Part shown: positions 43,221-55,276 of the stretch, piece by piece | How positions within the stretch are numbered: the stretch's first letter is position 1 | Layout of the letters: each line of letters begins with the position of its first letter | From: Asterella californica | Lineage: Eukaryota; Streptophyta; Marchantiopsida; Marchantiales; Aytoniaceae | NCBI GenBank assembly: GCA_036924285.1 | Contig: JAYKYS010000025.1 | Span: 310,001-374,000 of the forward strand | Length of the DNA: 64,000 nucleotides | Direction of reading: 5' to 3' | Program-made: the position numbers and the translations under genes | Notes under the pieces: model-generated | What the model was told of the DNA's origin: nothing | Seen by the model: the letters and a program-made list of their open reading frames with translations, nothing else | Database searches by the model: none

Positions 43221-44815
43221 GTGAACTACGCCGGTCTTTGTTTGTATGAGAAAGATCTTGAAGACATGAGATTGTCGTTCCTTCTTCTACCCTGGTGGTC
43301 GATGATATCGGTGAAGTTGGTACAGGAGCTTCACGTGTGCAGAGAACATCTTTCTGATGAACCCAATGGAAGACTCAGGAATTGGACCGAAGACAATTGG
43401 TGCTTTGACTTGGAGATCGACGAAGCAGGGAAGGACGAAGATCTACTCTTTGACAATACTTCGTCGCATGCACTAGTGGAGATGATGCGAAGTTTTCCTC
43501 GGCTGTTTGGAGAGTTATCGCAAGGAAGAAACGGCTATCGCATCGAGGACTTCCTCAATGCAAAGAAGAGAGAGATAGCGCACGTGATCATGACGATCTT
43601 CAAGCCAAAGAGGACCACCTACATGTGAAATTGACAAATCTACTTCATCGGAGAACTCTTCGTCGAGAAATGAACGCACTGGACGAGGATCCTTCACCAA
43701 AATGTGCAAAAGCTATGGGTCCAAGACGACATGGTCTACCTCAGAGTCTTCGTCTCAATTTTTTACAAGGGAAAGGGTTTGCTGATAGAAGATGACAAGA
43801 AGAAGTTGGGCTTCGTCGATCAAGCCGAAGAAGATGAATTGGACAAAGGTGACGATGTCAAGGAGATTGCAGCACCGGTCTAAAGAAGCGAACAAAGAAA
43901 AATATTGGGAGATACACCAAGATCAACGCCATCGACTTCGAGGAAGAAGATGAAGAGAAAGCGAACTGTGTACACCAAAGAAGCTGATGCTGAGGAAGTC
44001 TTTATGGAGACCGAGCAATGGAAGAGAAGAAGGAAGAGTGTGGTGAAGCACAAGTGAGCGGTGCGGTCGAAGAAGTACATCGTTTGAGTTCTTCGACGAA
44101 GTACTTGCAAGAAGTGGTGGTACCTCTATACTTCGCATTGGAGAGTAACCGAGGAACGTACGAGCAGGTAGTCGGATGACAACTGAACTTAGCCGAGCTC
44201 GTGTAGATGATGAACTTCGGGCGAAGAAAGTGACAGGAGGAGAAAGAGAACCTGCGAGCTGCGGTCTTGGCGACGAAGAGAGAGATCACTGCGAAGTCCG
44301 AAAAGGTTCGCATATTGACTTCGGAGCAAGAGGAACTACTTCGTCAGAAGGTGAAAATCAGGAAGGAACACGAGAAGATATTGTCGCTGGCGAAGAAGGA
44401 GCTAATTGAGATGAGACAACAATGAGATCGCTGCCAAGACACTCTAGCCGAGATGACGAAGGAGATTGAGATCTGAAGATGAAGTGTACTTTGGCAGGAG
44501 AGCAAGCCACGAGTCTTCGTAGTAGAGTCGAGCCGATGCTGAAGAACTAGTTTGCAACCGATTTAGATACTTCGGAGCTGAAGCTTCTTCAGCAGATTAG
44601 ACATGAGTTATGAATAAAAGATGTAGAGAGTTCTTCGGTGAAGAACCGAGTAGCTAGATTAGGCCAAAGAGTAGTGCGAGAACTTTGTGAGATCAGAACG
44701 ACTGTGGAATTTTTGATTAACGAGATAGTTAAGGACTTAACGTTAGGTTCAGGTGTGGTTCCTGGTGGTGCAAGACCTACATCGAGTGGTGCTGATGTTC
44801 ATCCTACTTCTTAGG
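43221..44815 (+). pseudogene. Decayed coiled-coil reading frame
   Basis: 43221-43628 is open for 135 codons (acidic, with a FPRLFGELSQGRNGYRIEDF segment). After stops, 44230-44410 reads in one frame as a Lys/Glu/Leu heptad-like helix (for example REITAKSEKVRILTSEQEEL), and a Pro/Gly/Ser-rich end is visible near 44760-44815. The region is unusually full of GAAG/CTTCG words. It may be the gag or an extra gene of the element whose LTR precedes it, or a decayed host gene. I recognise no family. Confidence 0.35.
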
Positions 44816-45654
44816 AAGTGAGATCCGTCGTCTTCGCACAAAGTTGTATATAAGAAGTTGTGTTGTTCATTTTCAGTATCTCTATGTGTTTGTTATTTTG
44901 GATTTCTACTTTTCTGAAGTTTAAGGAGTCATTGTGTATTTGTCTTCTTCGGAGTTTTACCTACGAAGTTTCGTAGTGTGTTGTGATAGGAGTTAGTCTG
45001 GGTGACGAAGATCTTTGTCAATTACAACTGAAATCATTGAGAAGTTTGTGGCGAAGTCTGAGAACAAACCAGCAACTACGAAGTTAGTTTACTATGAAGT
45101 CGTTTTAGGGCGAAGTTACTTTGGAGGAAGTCTTCTTAAGAAGTATCTTCGTGGTGAAGTTCTTCTTAGTTAACAGTTCAGAAGAAGTGTATTTCGTACT
45201 TCGGCGGAAGAAGAGTCTTCTTCATCAGAGTTTCCAAGAGTTTCCAAGTAGTGTGAAGATACTTAGTGTCTATTATGATAGAAGTTACATAATAGCATTT
45301 TAGCAGTACTTCGCTGTTGAGACTTGTTATCCGTGGCTCTATATCTTTGTTGTTTATCTTTTTCTTGAGATCTCTTTTTTAGTATCTGTTATGTTATTTG
45401 TCAGGATTATCAGCTCTGTCTTATTGGATAGACATGAGTTTGATCTCTATCTAGATTGATTTTTGTCCGTGTGAATAAAGACAATCATAAAGAATCACCT
45501 TTGTTACTTGCTTACTACATTTGGATGATATTTACTTGCATCTCAATGGATTCAATCTTCATATTATTACTTCCAAGCATCTTATGGTTTTCTTGTGAGT
45601 TCGATGTTTATATTACTACTTTCGAGCATCTTTATGATTTTCATTTTTTGTCTA
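44816..45654. other. AT-rich stretch without a gene
   Basis: Continues the GAAGT/CTTCG-rich composition to about 45250, then becomes T-rich. No convincing frame is seen. Confidence 0.4.
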
Positions 45655-45960
45655 GGTTGATATCCGATGTCATTGCTATGGAAGATCAACCATCATGTGT
45701 GGATCAGGAAGAACTTGGTGAGGAATATTGTAATCAAGTGATGGCTTCCTCATTTTTTTGTCATACTTTTCATCATAGATCGATTCAAGGTTATTATCTT
45801 GACTTTGTATTGAATCTCGTGTATTTTGAAGTCATTATTATTTTAGCGAGGGTGATTATCCTATGTTAAATTTGAAATCCAAAGTATTTTAGTTCAAGCT
45901 TTGAAGTTGTGAGAGTATTTTAGGGTTACAACTCTATCTATAGTGTCGAGTAGAAGACAA
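45655..45960 (+). repeat. Second decayed G-type LTR fragment
   Basis: Similar to 38850-39110 and, in inverted sense, to 56940-57090 in the G LTR, including the protein-like stretch around KINH..W and the following TATTGTAATCAAGTGAT block. Both plus-strand copies end in a stretch reading GGGTTACAACT.ATCTATAGTG. Confidence 0.55.
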
Positions 45961-46320
45961 AATGATCTCTAATCTTCTTTCTCATTGATCTATTTTTTAC
46001 CGATCAAGTTCATCCAAGTTCAAAGGACTATTTTGGGGTTTCGAAAGTCTTTCCGGAGGTCATTCATAGGGTGTGAGGTCTCGTTGGAAAGCTCTAGAAC
46101 TGGGCTACAATCCAAAGGAGACGATGGATCGATTTGGAGTTCAGGGTGTGGAGTTATGATCATTCAAAGTGAAAGAGTCGAATTGATATCTCGAGTCACG
46201 TTTCTGAGTGCCTCAAGAGTTTGAGAAATGACCTTTCGGCATTGTCAAAGGGATTGGATAGTTGATGTCGTGATGGTTACACTGATATAAACTAATCCTA
46301 TGTTTGGATTAGATTTCATC
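45961..46320. other. LTR-like debris
   Basis: Contains a GTTGGAAAGCTC segment of the kind seen in other LTR leaders of this window. A TGTCGTGATGG start at 46265 lies 56 bases before another LTR-like start. No gene is seen. Confidence 0.35.
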
Positions 46321-47159
46321 TGTCACGACCCTCAGTCTCAAGATCAAGCGCAGACGCGAGCAACGGAACCCTAGTGCACTTGCGCTAGGTTGCGAACGCT
46401 GCGAGTAGGACTGAACGGCTTGGCCGAGAAGTCGGGATCAGATGAAACCTAAGTGGTTCTCAGAACCAAGGTTGGAACCTTGGGTTATGACATAAGGGCC
46501 TATCCCAAGAGGGCCCCAGACGAACGTTGACCTATCCCAAGGGGGCGAGTCTGAGAACGGGCTGAAACATAGGTCTCAGACATAGGTCTAAGACGTGGGT
46601 CCGAGACGTGAGACCGAGACGTGGGTCCGAGATGCAGACGAACCACAAGGTTCGACTCTAGGTCTGGACCACAGATTCTCGGAAAAATGGCTAAGTGTTG
46701 GAGCTCCAACGACGTTTTAGGTCATGGACGGAGCTCCACGTAAGATCTCGAGACGATTGAGGTATCATTGGAAAGGTCTCGTCGAGAGCTTTCTAGTGAT
46801 ATATAACACTCCTCGATCTGACCTCCGAGATGGAAGTTATGACCAAATCGTATAATTTTTAAGGACCAAAGAGGAGGGCGGGGCCGCCGATCCCCAGAAG
46901 TATATATGAGGGGGGCTCGATGCCTGGGTGGGCCAGGACGAGTCACCCGACCCCAGGGTTTGGCGGGTGAACTCTGGGGGCATGAGGTGATGGCTGAGCC
47001 GTTCCAAGGCACATTCCGATCTAGACTTGGACGTCTGGACTTAAGAACGATGTAAGGGCTGGGGCAAGACTAGGCGAAACATTGTTAGGCGGATTAGATC
47101 ACCGTTCGGGAGCCTAGACCCAGACGGACATCACGGTGTCGGAGTGTGATCCGTCTACC
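46321..47159 (+). repeat. GC-rich solo-LTR-like block
   Basis: Begins TGTCACGACCC, a common start of plant gypsy LTRs. It is much more GC-rich than its surroundings and has a TATATAT at 46901-46907 followed by GC-rich leader sequence. No integrase, polypurine tract or second copy is adjacent. The right boundary is set only by the start of the inverted C LTR. Confidence 0.4.
46571..46635 (+). repeat. Five tandem 13-bp repeats
   Basis: Consecutive 13-mers of the type RGGTCYNAGACGT (AGGTCTCAGACAT, AGGTCTAAGACGT, GGGTCCGAGACGT, GAGACCGAGACGT, GGGTCCGAGATGC) with no spacers. Confidence 0.8.
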
Positions 47160-48241
47160 TAGGAAAGCGCCGGGCTTCTAGCTGTGGTTGTTTACTCAAG
47201 AGGTTGGCTTTCAGGTCACAACAGGAGCTATAAACACTCACACAGGAGTGTAGGATCCTCTGATATGCTCAAAAAGCGAAATTTAGGTCTCACTGGTAGT
47301 AATAGGCTTAAGCGGTGAACTTTGACACTCAAAGAGAGGAAAACTATGAAGGTTTAGACTTCTAAACTTCCCCTACATGTAAATGAGACACTACTGAACA
47401 CACACACGAAGTTTCAGCCTGAGATTGAATTCTAGCACCGAGATGTTGACAGAAAAGTTCTGAATAAGAGAATTATGGCAATTTCTGGTACCTAGACAGC
47501 TATTCAGACATAGAACAGAGAAATGGCTCGATGAATTTCAAATCTATTCACAGTATTTGAAGTCTACAGGATGATGAACATCCCTGTGAAGTTGGGACTC
47601 CTGATTGTTTGTAGAACTCCAGATCTCCTTCTCTAAAGTCGCTGCTCTAGATTAAGAGCTTTTCAGACACCCTCTGCTTCAGCGGCCGCCCTGAATTACT
47701 CAATCACTCAAATGATTCGAAACTTTTTAGACAGTCGTAGCCCTCCTGACAGTGAATGCAACCACGAAGTTTTGAAGTGATTTCCTCAATTCTGCTGCAA
47801 TTGGCACCGAAAACCCCAAAATCAACAAAAGTGACGCAGTTTTGGCACAATCCGAACTTCAATTGGGCATAACTCCTTGTTTATTGATCCAAATCGAGCA
47901 AAACTTTCACTGACAGTGCTTGGCACGACGAGCTCTCTCTTCCTGTGCTCTCAGATTTCCAAGATACCTCACCAATTGCTCGAACTCCACTCTAGAGCTC
48001 TGTTTCTAAACTTAGAGTTTTACAAAAGACAAAAATGGACCAATGGGAGTTCATAGCTCCACTTGACTGTCCTTTTGTGCCTTAAACTACCTGGTAACTT
48101 ATCTACACTCATAGGCTACCACGTCAAGCCCCCTAGAGTGCCAGCGTATAACTTAAACTACCTAAAATGACACATAGTCCCGAAAAATAACTTAAATCAG
48201 CTAGAAAGCGTGCATGGGCGACAAGTAAGTACAACCCATGA
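47160..48241 (-). repeat. Inverted, diverged copy of the C-type LTR
   Basis: The minus strand aligns with about 26060-27145 of the C LTR over its whole length, with many substitutions and short indels. It lacks the first about 150 bases, and its end fades near 47160. At 48241 it abuts F2 integrase. Confidence 0.75.
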
Positions 48242-49264
48242 GAGAGATTTTCAAAGAGTGTTTAGACTATTGCAAAACTTGCGACGTATGTCAAGCATTT
48301 GCTCTGAAGTCAACTAGAACACCTCCGTTAAGATCAATTCCCGTGTTAGGACCATTTGAGAAGTGAGGTATTGACTTTGTAGGTCCTCTTAATAAGACAC
48401 CTCGAGGCAATAGATACATTGTAGTCGCCACTGACTATTGTACCAAGTGGGTAGAGGCTAGACCTTTGAGAGAGACCAATGAAATAGAAGTCGGTAGATC
48501 CTATGGGAGAGGATCATCACAAGATTTGGATGTCCGTTAGAGTTGGTTTCGGATAGAGGAGGAGAGTTTGTAGGGAGCATGACTACTACTATGCTACAAC
48601 ACTTTTCTATCAAGGCACGAGTAACGACCTCATACAAACCAAATGCTAATGGTCTTGCGGAGAAGACCAATCTTACACTTTGTATGATGCTCGTCAAAGA
48701 TGCTGGTGTTGAGACTGCGAAACATACTTGGGATAAGAGGCTACATGCCATCTTATGGGAGTACCGAACGACAACAAAGATTTCTACTGGATACTCCCCA
48801 TTTCGACTGGTTTATGGAGTGGAGTCCAAGTTGCCGATCCAATGGATACTTTTCAAACCATTCAACAAAAGTTGAAGAGGTCGAGGGGAGAAGACGTGGT
48901 CAAGTCAAGAAGGGAGTAACTCATGGAGTTGGAAGAGACCCGAGCGGTAGCAATGATCCAGATGGAACGAGTTCAGGCGTATCAAAAGAAGAGTTACAAC
49001 AAACGTTTGGGCAAGAGGGAGGTAAAACCTTTTCAAGTCAGAGATTGGGTTATGTTGTATGATGCTATCAGATTCAAGAGGGCTATGAAGAAGTTTCTTC
49101 CGAGATATTTTGGTCCTTTTGTTGTAGATAAGGTGTGGAGCAACTTCACATATGACCTTCAGGAGTTGGGAGGAAGGAGATTCGATTGGATCAACCATGA
49201 CAAGTTGAAGCTGTTTCATCAACGAAAGTTCTCTCTTCACTCCGAGGACGGAGCGAAAATTTAG
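48242..49264 (+). pseudogene. F2 copy 3: integrase remnant
   Basis: Starts inside the integrase zinc region (YCKTCDVCQAFA) and continues through the D-D-E core: FVGPLNKTP after a TGA where Trp is expected, a DRGGEF segment and LAEKTN where the usual Glu context is LVERTN. The C-terminal GPF module (RYFGPFVVDKVWS) and a Ser-rich end follow. Frameshifts near 48510 and 48850 break it. The closest relatives in the window are A2 and the other F2 pieces. RT and everything upstream is missing, replaced by the inverted C-type LTR. Confidence 0.85.
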
Positions 49265-49277
49265 TCCGGAGGTAAAA

Positions 49278-50113
49278 TGTAACGACCTATGTTACACATA
49301 GGAAGTTGGTCTATTAGTAAGGTATTTAGTTATAACTAAGTGTTGAGAATGTTTATTTGCTGCCCAAGTACTTTAAAGAGGTATCAAGTTAGTCATGACT
49401 AGCTAAAAGTTAGTTATGGTTAAACTTAGCTGTACTTTTGGCAGAATTCAGATATTTGCTAAAGAGTGAGCACTACTATCTTGTCATCTTGTCTAAAAGG
49501 TAGAAAGGAGGTGGAAAGTATCCCTTATCTCCTTTTTTACTTGATATTAGTGGTTGGATTAAAGTTGTGGACTTTGTGGGCATTAAAAACAAGAAGAGAT
49601 TCCACATGTTTCCTTTTTAGTGGGTCCTAGTGTAGAGGGGGGTGGAAATTCGAGATTCCTTGAGAATATTTCAGAATCCTTCTAGAAGTTGTTGACTTTG
49701 AAGGAATAAGCCCATGTGAAAAGGTAAAAAGTCCATGTGATTAATGCTTTTACCTTAAGTAATATCTTAGTAAAACCCGGTAAAAGTAGTTACGGCTGAG
49801 TTACCGGAAGGTATCAAAGTAAAAACCTAAAATGTATAAATAAAGGAATAGAGAAGAGCTCCTCATCCTTGTTTTCACATTGTCATAATGACAACTTGAG
49901 TAATATAGAGAGTGTGAGATAATTTTTAGCATGTGAGAACTTGAGAGACGTCGTTAGAATGGAGGATTTTAGTTGATGTGTTTAAGGAGATTTTTAGTTG
50001 ATAAGTTTGTGGGTGTATGAATGAGTGAACTTAGCATTTTTCCCTTCAAGATTCATGGTGTGCTTCCATCAAAGCCATCAGAGGTGACCCTTGAGTGTGA
50101 GACAGGTCCGACA
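49278..50113 (+). repeat. F2 3' LTR
   Basis: Starts TGTAACGACC after a purine-rich CCGGAGGTAAAA. The beginning recurs at 1-9 (minus) and 36110-36410 (minus). The right end is uncertain; I stop at GTCCGACA before gag-like sequence. Confidence 0.65.
49835..49842 (+). promoter_or_regulatory. TATA box of the F2 LTR
   Basis: TATAAATA followed by AAGG, about 560 bases into the LTR, matches a strong plant TATA consensus. Confidence 0.55.
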
Positions 50114-50238
50114 TTTGCAGATTCATCGGTGGCGATCGTGGAGGTTGAGAGATCGGGGGGGTAGTTGATCGATGAGATCGTGGAAAGTTTACAAGACGAT
50201 TCACTCCGAAATATCAAAGGATTCGAGACGGTGTTGAG

Positions 50239-50841
50239 TTGGTGAGACTGAAGCAGACGGGGACCTTAAGCGCTTATGTGCGCGAGTTCAGTGCCAAACT
50301 AGACTCGTTCTCCAAGTGGCCTGAGGAGACCAAGATATGTATATTCATCGGGGGACTCAAGTCCAGCTCGGAGAAGGCTCTCTTTCGTATGCAGAAGCTA
50401 CTTGAGACATGTGCCGAACTTTTGAAGCTAGCGGAGCGAATTGAGGACGACGAACTCCAGCAACAAAAACCTTTTGAACCACGCAGCACGGACAAGTTCC
50501 AGAAGAAGAATAAGGGCTTCAAGCGACAATGGGATGGGGGTGAGAAGGACCGGAAGGATACTTCTGCCCCGGCAGCAAAGCGGCAGCAAACAAGAGTAAA
50601 ACCTAAGGGGCAAACACCTCAGAAGAGCAATGGCGCTAAGTTTACTTGCTACAACTGTGGCGAGGCGGGCCATATTGCTAAGGGGTGTACAAAACCTAAG
50701 GTTAGTAACTGTAGCATGAATGCATTTGTTGCAAAGGACTTGTTGGAGGGCCAGATGACTGTGACCTTGAGAACCACGAAGAAGACGACGGGATTGATGT
50801 TTCTACAAGCGAAGTATTTATCTCGATTTCTATCGACCTAA
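50239..50841 (+). pseudogene. Loose gag fragment with zinc knuckle
   Basis: An open stretch of 200 codons without a proper start: capsid end (LKQTGTLSAYVREFSAKL, FIGGLKSS), Lys/Gln-rich linker, and zinc knuckle CYNCGEAGHIAKGC (C-x2-C-x4-H-x4-C). After the knuckle the similarity to a pol start is lost within 40 codons. It belongs to yet another Gag type. It sits directly after the F2 LTR but does not match F2 Gag, so it was probably joined by insertion or deletion. N-terminus and pol are absent. Confidence 0.7.
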
Positions 50842-50849
50842 CTTGACTA

Positions 50850-52180
50850 CACATGTACCACACAATACAACTGGGCATTCAATCATGCTCTAAGTACAAA
50901 AAACATTTGTACATGATACACATATGCTTTAGTTTGCAGAAGCAACTTCAACCAATCCCTTAGGCCGGCTTGTGCACTATCAATACTTTCTTCATTGGTT
51001 CCATATCAACAAACTACCTAAAAATGTACACTCTAACCTTCTATAGTTTGTTGATATGAGCTCCATCCTTACAGCAATGGATAGCCTATTATACAAACTT
51101 TCCAATGATACAGATAACACATTGATTGTATCAATCCTACCACAATAGATCAAAATTGATCATTTTTAACACTTAAGAACTCGAAACGTCTCAGCTCTTC
51201 ATCTTGACCCGCATGTTTGATCTAAGTTTTGAGTGATCAAACAAACTTCAAACTAGACATGCAGCATACCACCAAAAAGTTGTCTTCTAGAGCTTCCAAT
51301 AAGGTATGGCATGCATGCAACAAGCAATCATTGAGCTCGCAGTGTGACACCGAAGACATGATATCTAATAGTTAAAGATTCTTGATCAACAACTTCGACA
51401 TAGTGTAACGCCTTCGCTGATTATAATCTCTATGCTCCCTTGACTCACTTGGAGCACCTCCAGGAAGTTTGCACCTCAAACCCAAGTCGTTTGTTTAAAG
51501 CCAACCAAGAAAAATTATCCGCCACATTAAACTTCGACAACCTATTGATCCCGACTCAAAATTCCAATTGGGCTCAAACTTCTCACTACTACTCTGTGAA
51601 ATTTCAACTTCAGATCTCAAACCATTTGCTTGAAATGGACCAAACCTTTTGTATATATTAACTTATGAGCTTTACATACCCTGGTGGCAAAAATCCACGA
51701 TCTAACACTTTCTCTTAACCAAATGAGTTGAAATTTCACAAGTAGTAAGTTGATAGGGCACACTCCAATCTTGGAAATGTTCACTTAGAGATTCGATCCC
51801 ATGCTGATGAAACGACTTAACGCTTGAATCCAAACAAAATGATTTTACTTCTATCTCTCAACTATTACAGCCAATTTTAATCCATCATTTCGAGATGATT
51901 TCGTGCACCTACCGCCTTGTTGCGCGAACTCTACACCGCTAACCTGCAAACACAATCATAAGTTAACGTCCATGCACCACTTACCTTATCTCAGTTTGAT
52001 CCGGACCGGAGCCAGACCGTCTCCTTATTCATGAAGCTCAGTAGTTCCTAAGTCCCGACCTAGACCTGCCTAGGTCGGTCCCAAACATGAGCAAGTCACA
52101 AGATGACTTGGGGCGGACTTCTCATAAAGTCCAAGGTCCTAAACGATACCTCCAACACACCTAACGGTCCAACCGCCCGT
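50850..52180 (-). repeat. Decayed LTR related to the G LTR
   Basis: The stretch around 51580-51800 lines up, in the same orientation, with 56100-56290 of the G LTR (for example ATGGACCAAACC...GAGCTTTACA followed by an AACT/TGAGGTGAAA-type segment). No coding frame of note; the boundaries are only approximate. Confidence 0.5.
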
Positions 52181-52638
52181 TGTCGCGCTACTTGGCGGCT
52201 ACATGCTTGACTTCTACTCCGACGCTTAGGTTTAGTAGTTCTAGAAGTTAGCTCATACTACTTCTAGTCCTTTATGTATATGTTTGACACCTTTGTATAC
52301 GGTGTTAACACTATTTTGAGTCTTAGTAGGCTGATAGTATGTTAGTTATCTTGTTCAAGCATTTGTGCGCTTGTGCAAGTGACTCCTTACTTGTCTATGA
52401 CGTTGGGGGTGGATGTCGCGCTACTTGGCGGCTACATGCTTGACTTCTACTCCGACGCTTAGGTTTAGTAGTTCTAGAAGTTAGCTCATACTACTTCTAG
52501 TCCTTTATGTATATGTTTGACACCTTTGTATACTGTGTTAACACTATTTTGAGTCTTAGTAGGCTGATAGTATGTTAGTTATCTTGTTCAAGCATTTGTG
52601 CGCTTGTGCAAGTGACTCCTTACTTGTCTATGACGTTC
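52181..52638 (+). repeat. Tandem LTR / polypurine tract / LTR unit
   Basis: TGTCGCGCTACTTGGCGGC begins at 52181 and again at 52414. The two copies run in parallel for about 224 bases with one visible difference and both stop after CTATGACGTT. Between them lies only GGGGGTGGA, the polypurine core that precedes B, C and G LTRs. So two truncated or very short LTRs face each other with almost nothing between. No primer site is seen. Confidence 0.75.
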
Positions 52639-52661
52639 AATGTACATAACTTAGGGTTTCC

Positions 52662-52693
52662 ATGCTGATAGGAGCTCAAACCCCTATCAGCAT
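52662..52693. repeat. Perfect 11-bp hairpin at an element breakpoint
   Basis: ATGCTGATAGG at 52662-52672 and its exact complement at 52683-52693 enclose a 10-base loop. The right arm lies where F2 integrase homology ends. Confidence 0.8.
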
Positions 52694-55276
52694 CCAAAAT
52701 CTTGAAGGCTGTTATCTTACCAACAAAGTGACCTCCGCAAACAGTTCCGTCGTGAAACTCGTGCATTAGCTTGAATGCCTCCTTCTGACCAACTGCTCTC
52801 CTTAGTAACCCATCTGCTCCTTGATGAAACAAAATTCCCTCCACCATGGTGTAAGGTTTGCATCTCTTGATCAACGCGTTACGTTCTCGGGTATGCATAC
52901 CTTCTGGAAAAGAGCCATCTGCAAGAAAACTCCAGATTTTCTTGTACTCGTCCGATATCTCCTCAATGCTTGTGATAGTCATCAGATGTTCGTCTGGAAA
53001 TGAATCATCAAACGGTTCTTCTCCTTCATCATCATAAGCCCTCGACAAAAGATCAGCATTCGCATGCTTTTTCTCTGGTCTATCTTCGATCACGTAATCG
53101 TATTCCGTTAGAAGGATCTTCCAACGGGCAATACGACCTTCGGCATTAGGCTTATTAAAGATATACTTTAAAGCCTTGTGATCTGTGACTATGGAAAATT
53201 TTCCTCCTAGCAAGTAATGTCGGAATTTCTTCAATCCAAAGATCACCGCTAATCCTTCTCGTTCAGTCACGGAGTAATTCTTCTCCGCTGGCATCATCTG
53301 CCTACTAGCATAAGCTATAGGATGATCATGCCCATCTTCATCTAACTGACTTAATGTACACCCGATAGCTACATTGGAGGCATTCGTATACAGAATAAAT
53401 GCTTTACTCCACTCAGGTTTAGCAAGTATAGGAGCTGTCATCAATGCCTTTTTCAGCTCCTCAAATGCTTCCTTTGCCTTCTGATCATGCACTATCAAGT
53501 CAAACTCAACTCCCTTCTTCATGTACATAGTCAAAGCTATTGCTTTGTTTGAGAAGGAAAAGACAAACCTACGATAATATCCAACCATCCCAAGAAACTG
53601 TCTCAACTTTGTCAAGTTGATTGGAAATGGAAGATCCACAATCTTCTTCACCTTCTCAAGATCTACCGCAATCCCCTTCTTGGAAATGATGTGTCCTAAC
53701 AGCAGACCTTCTTCGTAGCCAAAGATGCACTTCTCTGGATTCAGAGAAGCGTTAGCTTGCTCCAACCGCTGCAGAACTTTGATCACATGATCAAAGTGGT
53801 CCTCCTTTCTTCCGTACACACAGAAATCATCAATGAAATCACGAACAAACTTTCCTATGAATGGTTCGAACACCTTGTTCATGAACCTTTGAAATGTGGC
53901 CGGAGCATTACACAGTCCGAATGACGTCACTCGAAATGCAAATGTTCCCCAAGGAGTAGTGAAAGTAGTCAACTGCTGGTACTCCTGTGCTATCTTGATC
54001 TGGTTGTATCCACTATAACCATCACCAAAGCTGTACCACTCATGACCAGCAACTTCCTCCAAAATCTCATCTATAAATGGTAGAAGATAATAATCCTTCT
54101 TGGTAACTGCATTCAGCTTCTTATAGTCTATGCACACTCGCAGCTTATCATTCTTCTTCTTGACAATCACAATGGGTGAAACTCATTCTGAGTTCTCCAC
54201 CTCGTAGATGAAACTCGCCTCCCTCAACTTGTCTATCTCCTCCTTGACCATCATCGCTGTTGTAAGATTGACCCTTCTCTACTTTGTCGAACTGGTCTTG
54301 CGTTCTTCTCCAATTCGATTCGGTGAGTCTCGAGAGTCACCTCCTTCAAATCCTTGTAGCTGAAAGCAAACACATGGATATATTTTTGAAATATATCTAG
54401 GAATCTACTTTTCTCCTCTTGAGTGACATTGATACCAAACTTCAGGGTAGAGAGTCTTCTCACAATCTCTGCCTCACTCAACCCTTCTTTGTCAGGATCT
54501 TTCTCCGCTACTGGTCGAGGCAACAAGTCAATAGCACTAAGGTGATGTAATGATTCATCTCGATCAAATCCTTCGTCCTCAGACGAGGATTCTTGATCAT
54601 AAGAATCTCCGATATCTACTTCTGAGACACTTTGATCATCCTCCATATCAGATTCTCAGTAGTCACTAGTGGGTCATAACTCAGAAGTCATAACTCCAAC
54701 ACCCGAGAGAGGTACTATCACTCTATGATCTCTAGGCCCAGTCCGTAAGTATCCCTTGTGCCACCTATCAGTGGTGCGCACAGCTCTCAACCAAGGCCTA
54801 CCCAGGAGCAAATCATAACTAGAGTCCTTTAACACTTGAAAGGACATCAATGTTTGAACTCCCATCACAGACACGACCACCTTCCCTAACACATCAAGAG
54901 GTCTTACCCGTTGCTTGTTAGCCATCCCCACGATAATGCTAGCCGGACGAGTTGGTTCCATCCCCAACTTCTTCATCAACCTCTCCGATATGACGTTTAC
55001 AGCCGACCCTCCATCCATCAATACGTCAGAGACGTAGTGACCATTCAATCGGACTTCAATCTTTGAAGCCCTAGTGCATACCTCTGAAGCATACACATCC
55101 ACCACACCAACTCCCACAGACTTTGATGTCTTGCTCTTGGGTTTCTTCTTCTTGCTTCTCTTAGAACTCAGTCTTCCTCTGAGTTTCCTTCGTAAGCTGG
55201 GATTAAGTGCGATCAGTTGTCCAACAGTGATGTTGGCTTTCTGAGCACCCACATCTTCAACCACATCATATCCCGC
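52685..55276 (-). pseudogene. F2 copy 2: protease to start of integrase
   Basis: Minus-strand pol read from right to left: an ORF0/Gag-side segment ending in YDVVEDVG, retropepsin with MDGGSAVN (about 54674-55270), linker (54251-54646), and an open 500-codon RT-RNase H with FIDD (52685-54170). It also holds the integrase zinc region up to KILDA. Here the Lys-Phe-Arg-His site is intact, unlike copy 1. Frameshifts near 54280 and a stop near 54660 break it. The left side ends in the hairpin at 52662-52693. On the right it is cut by the G LTR, and the gag side lies outside the window. Confidence 0.87.

Noticed and set aside
46571..46635. CRISPR-like array
   Set aside because: Units of 13 bp without spacers, in a eukaryotic repeat region.
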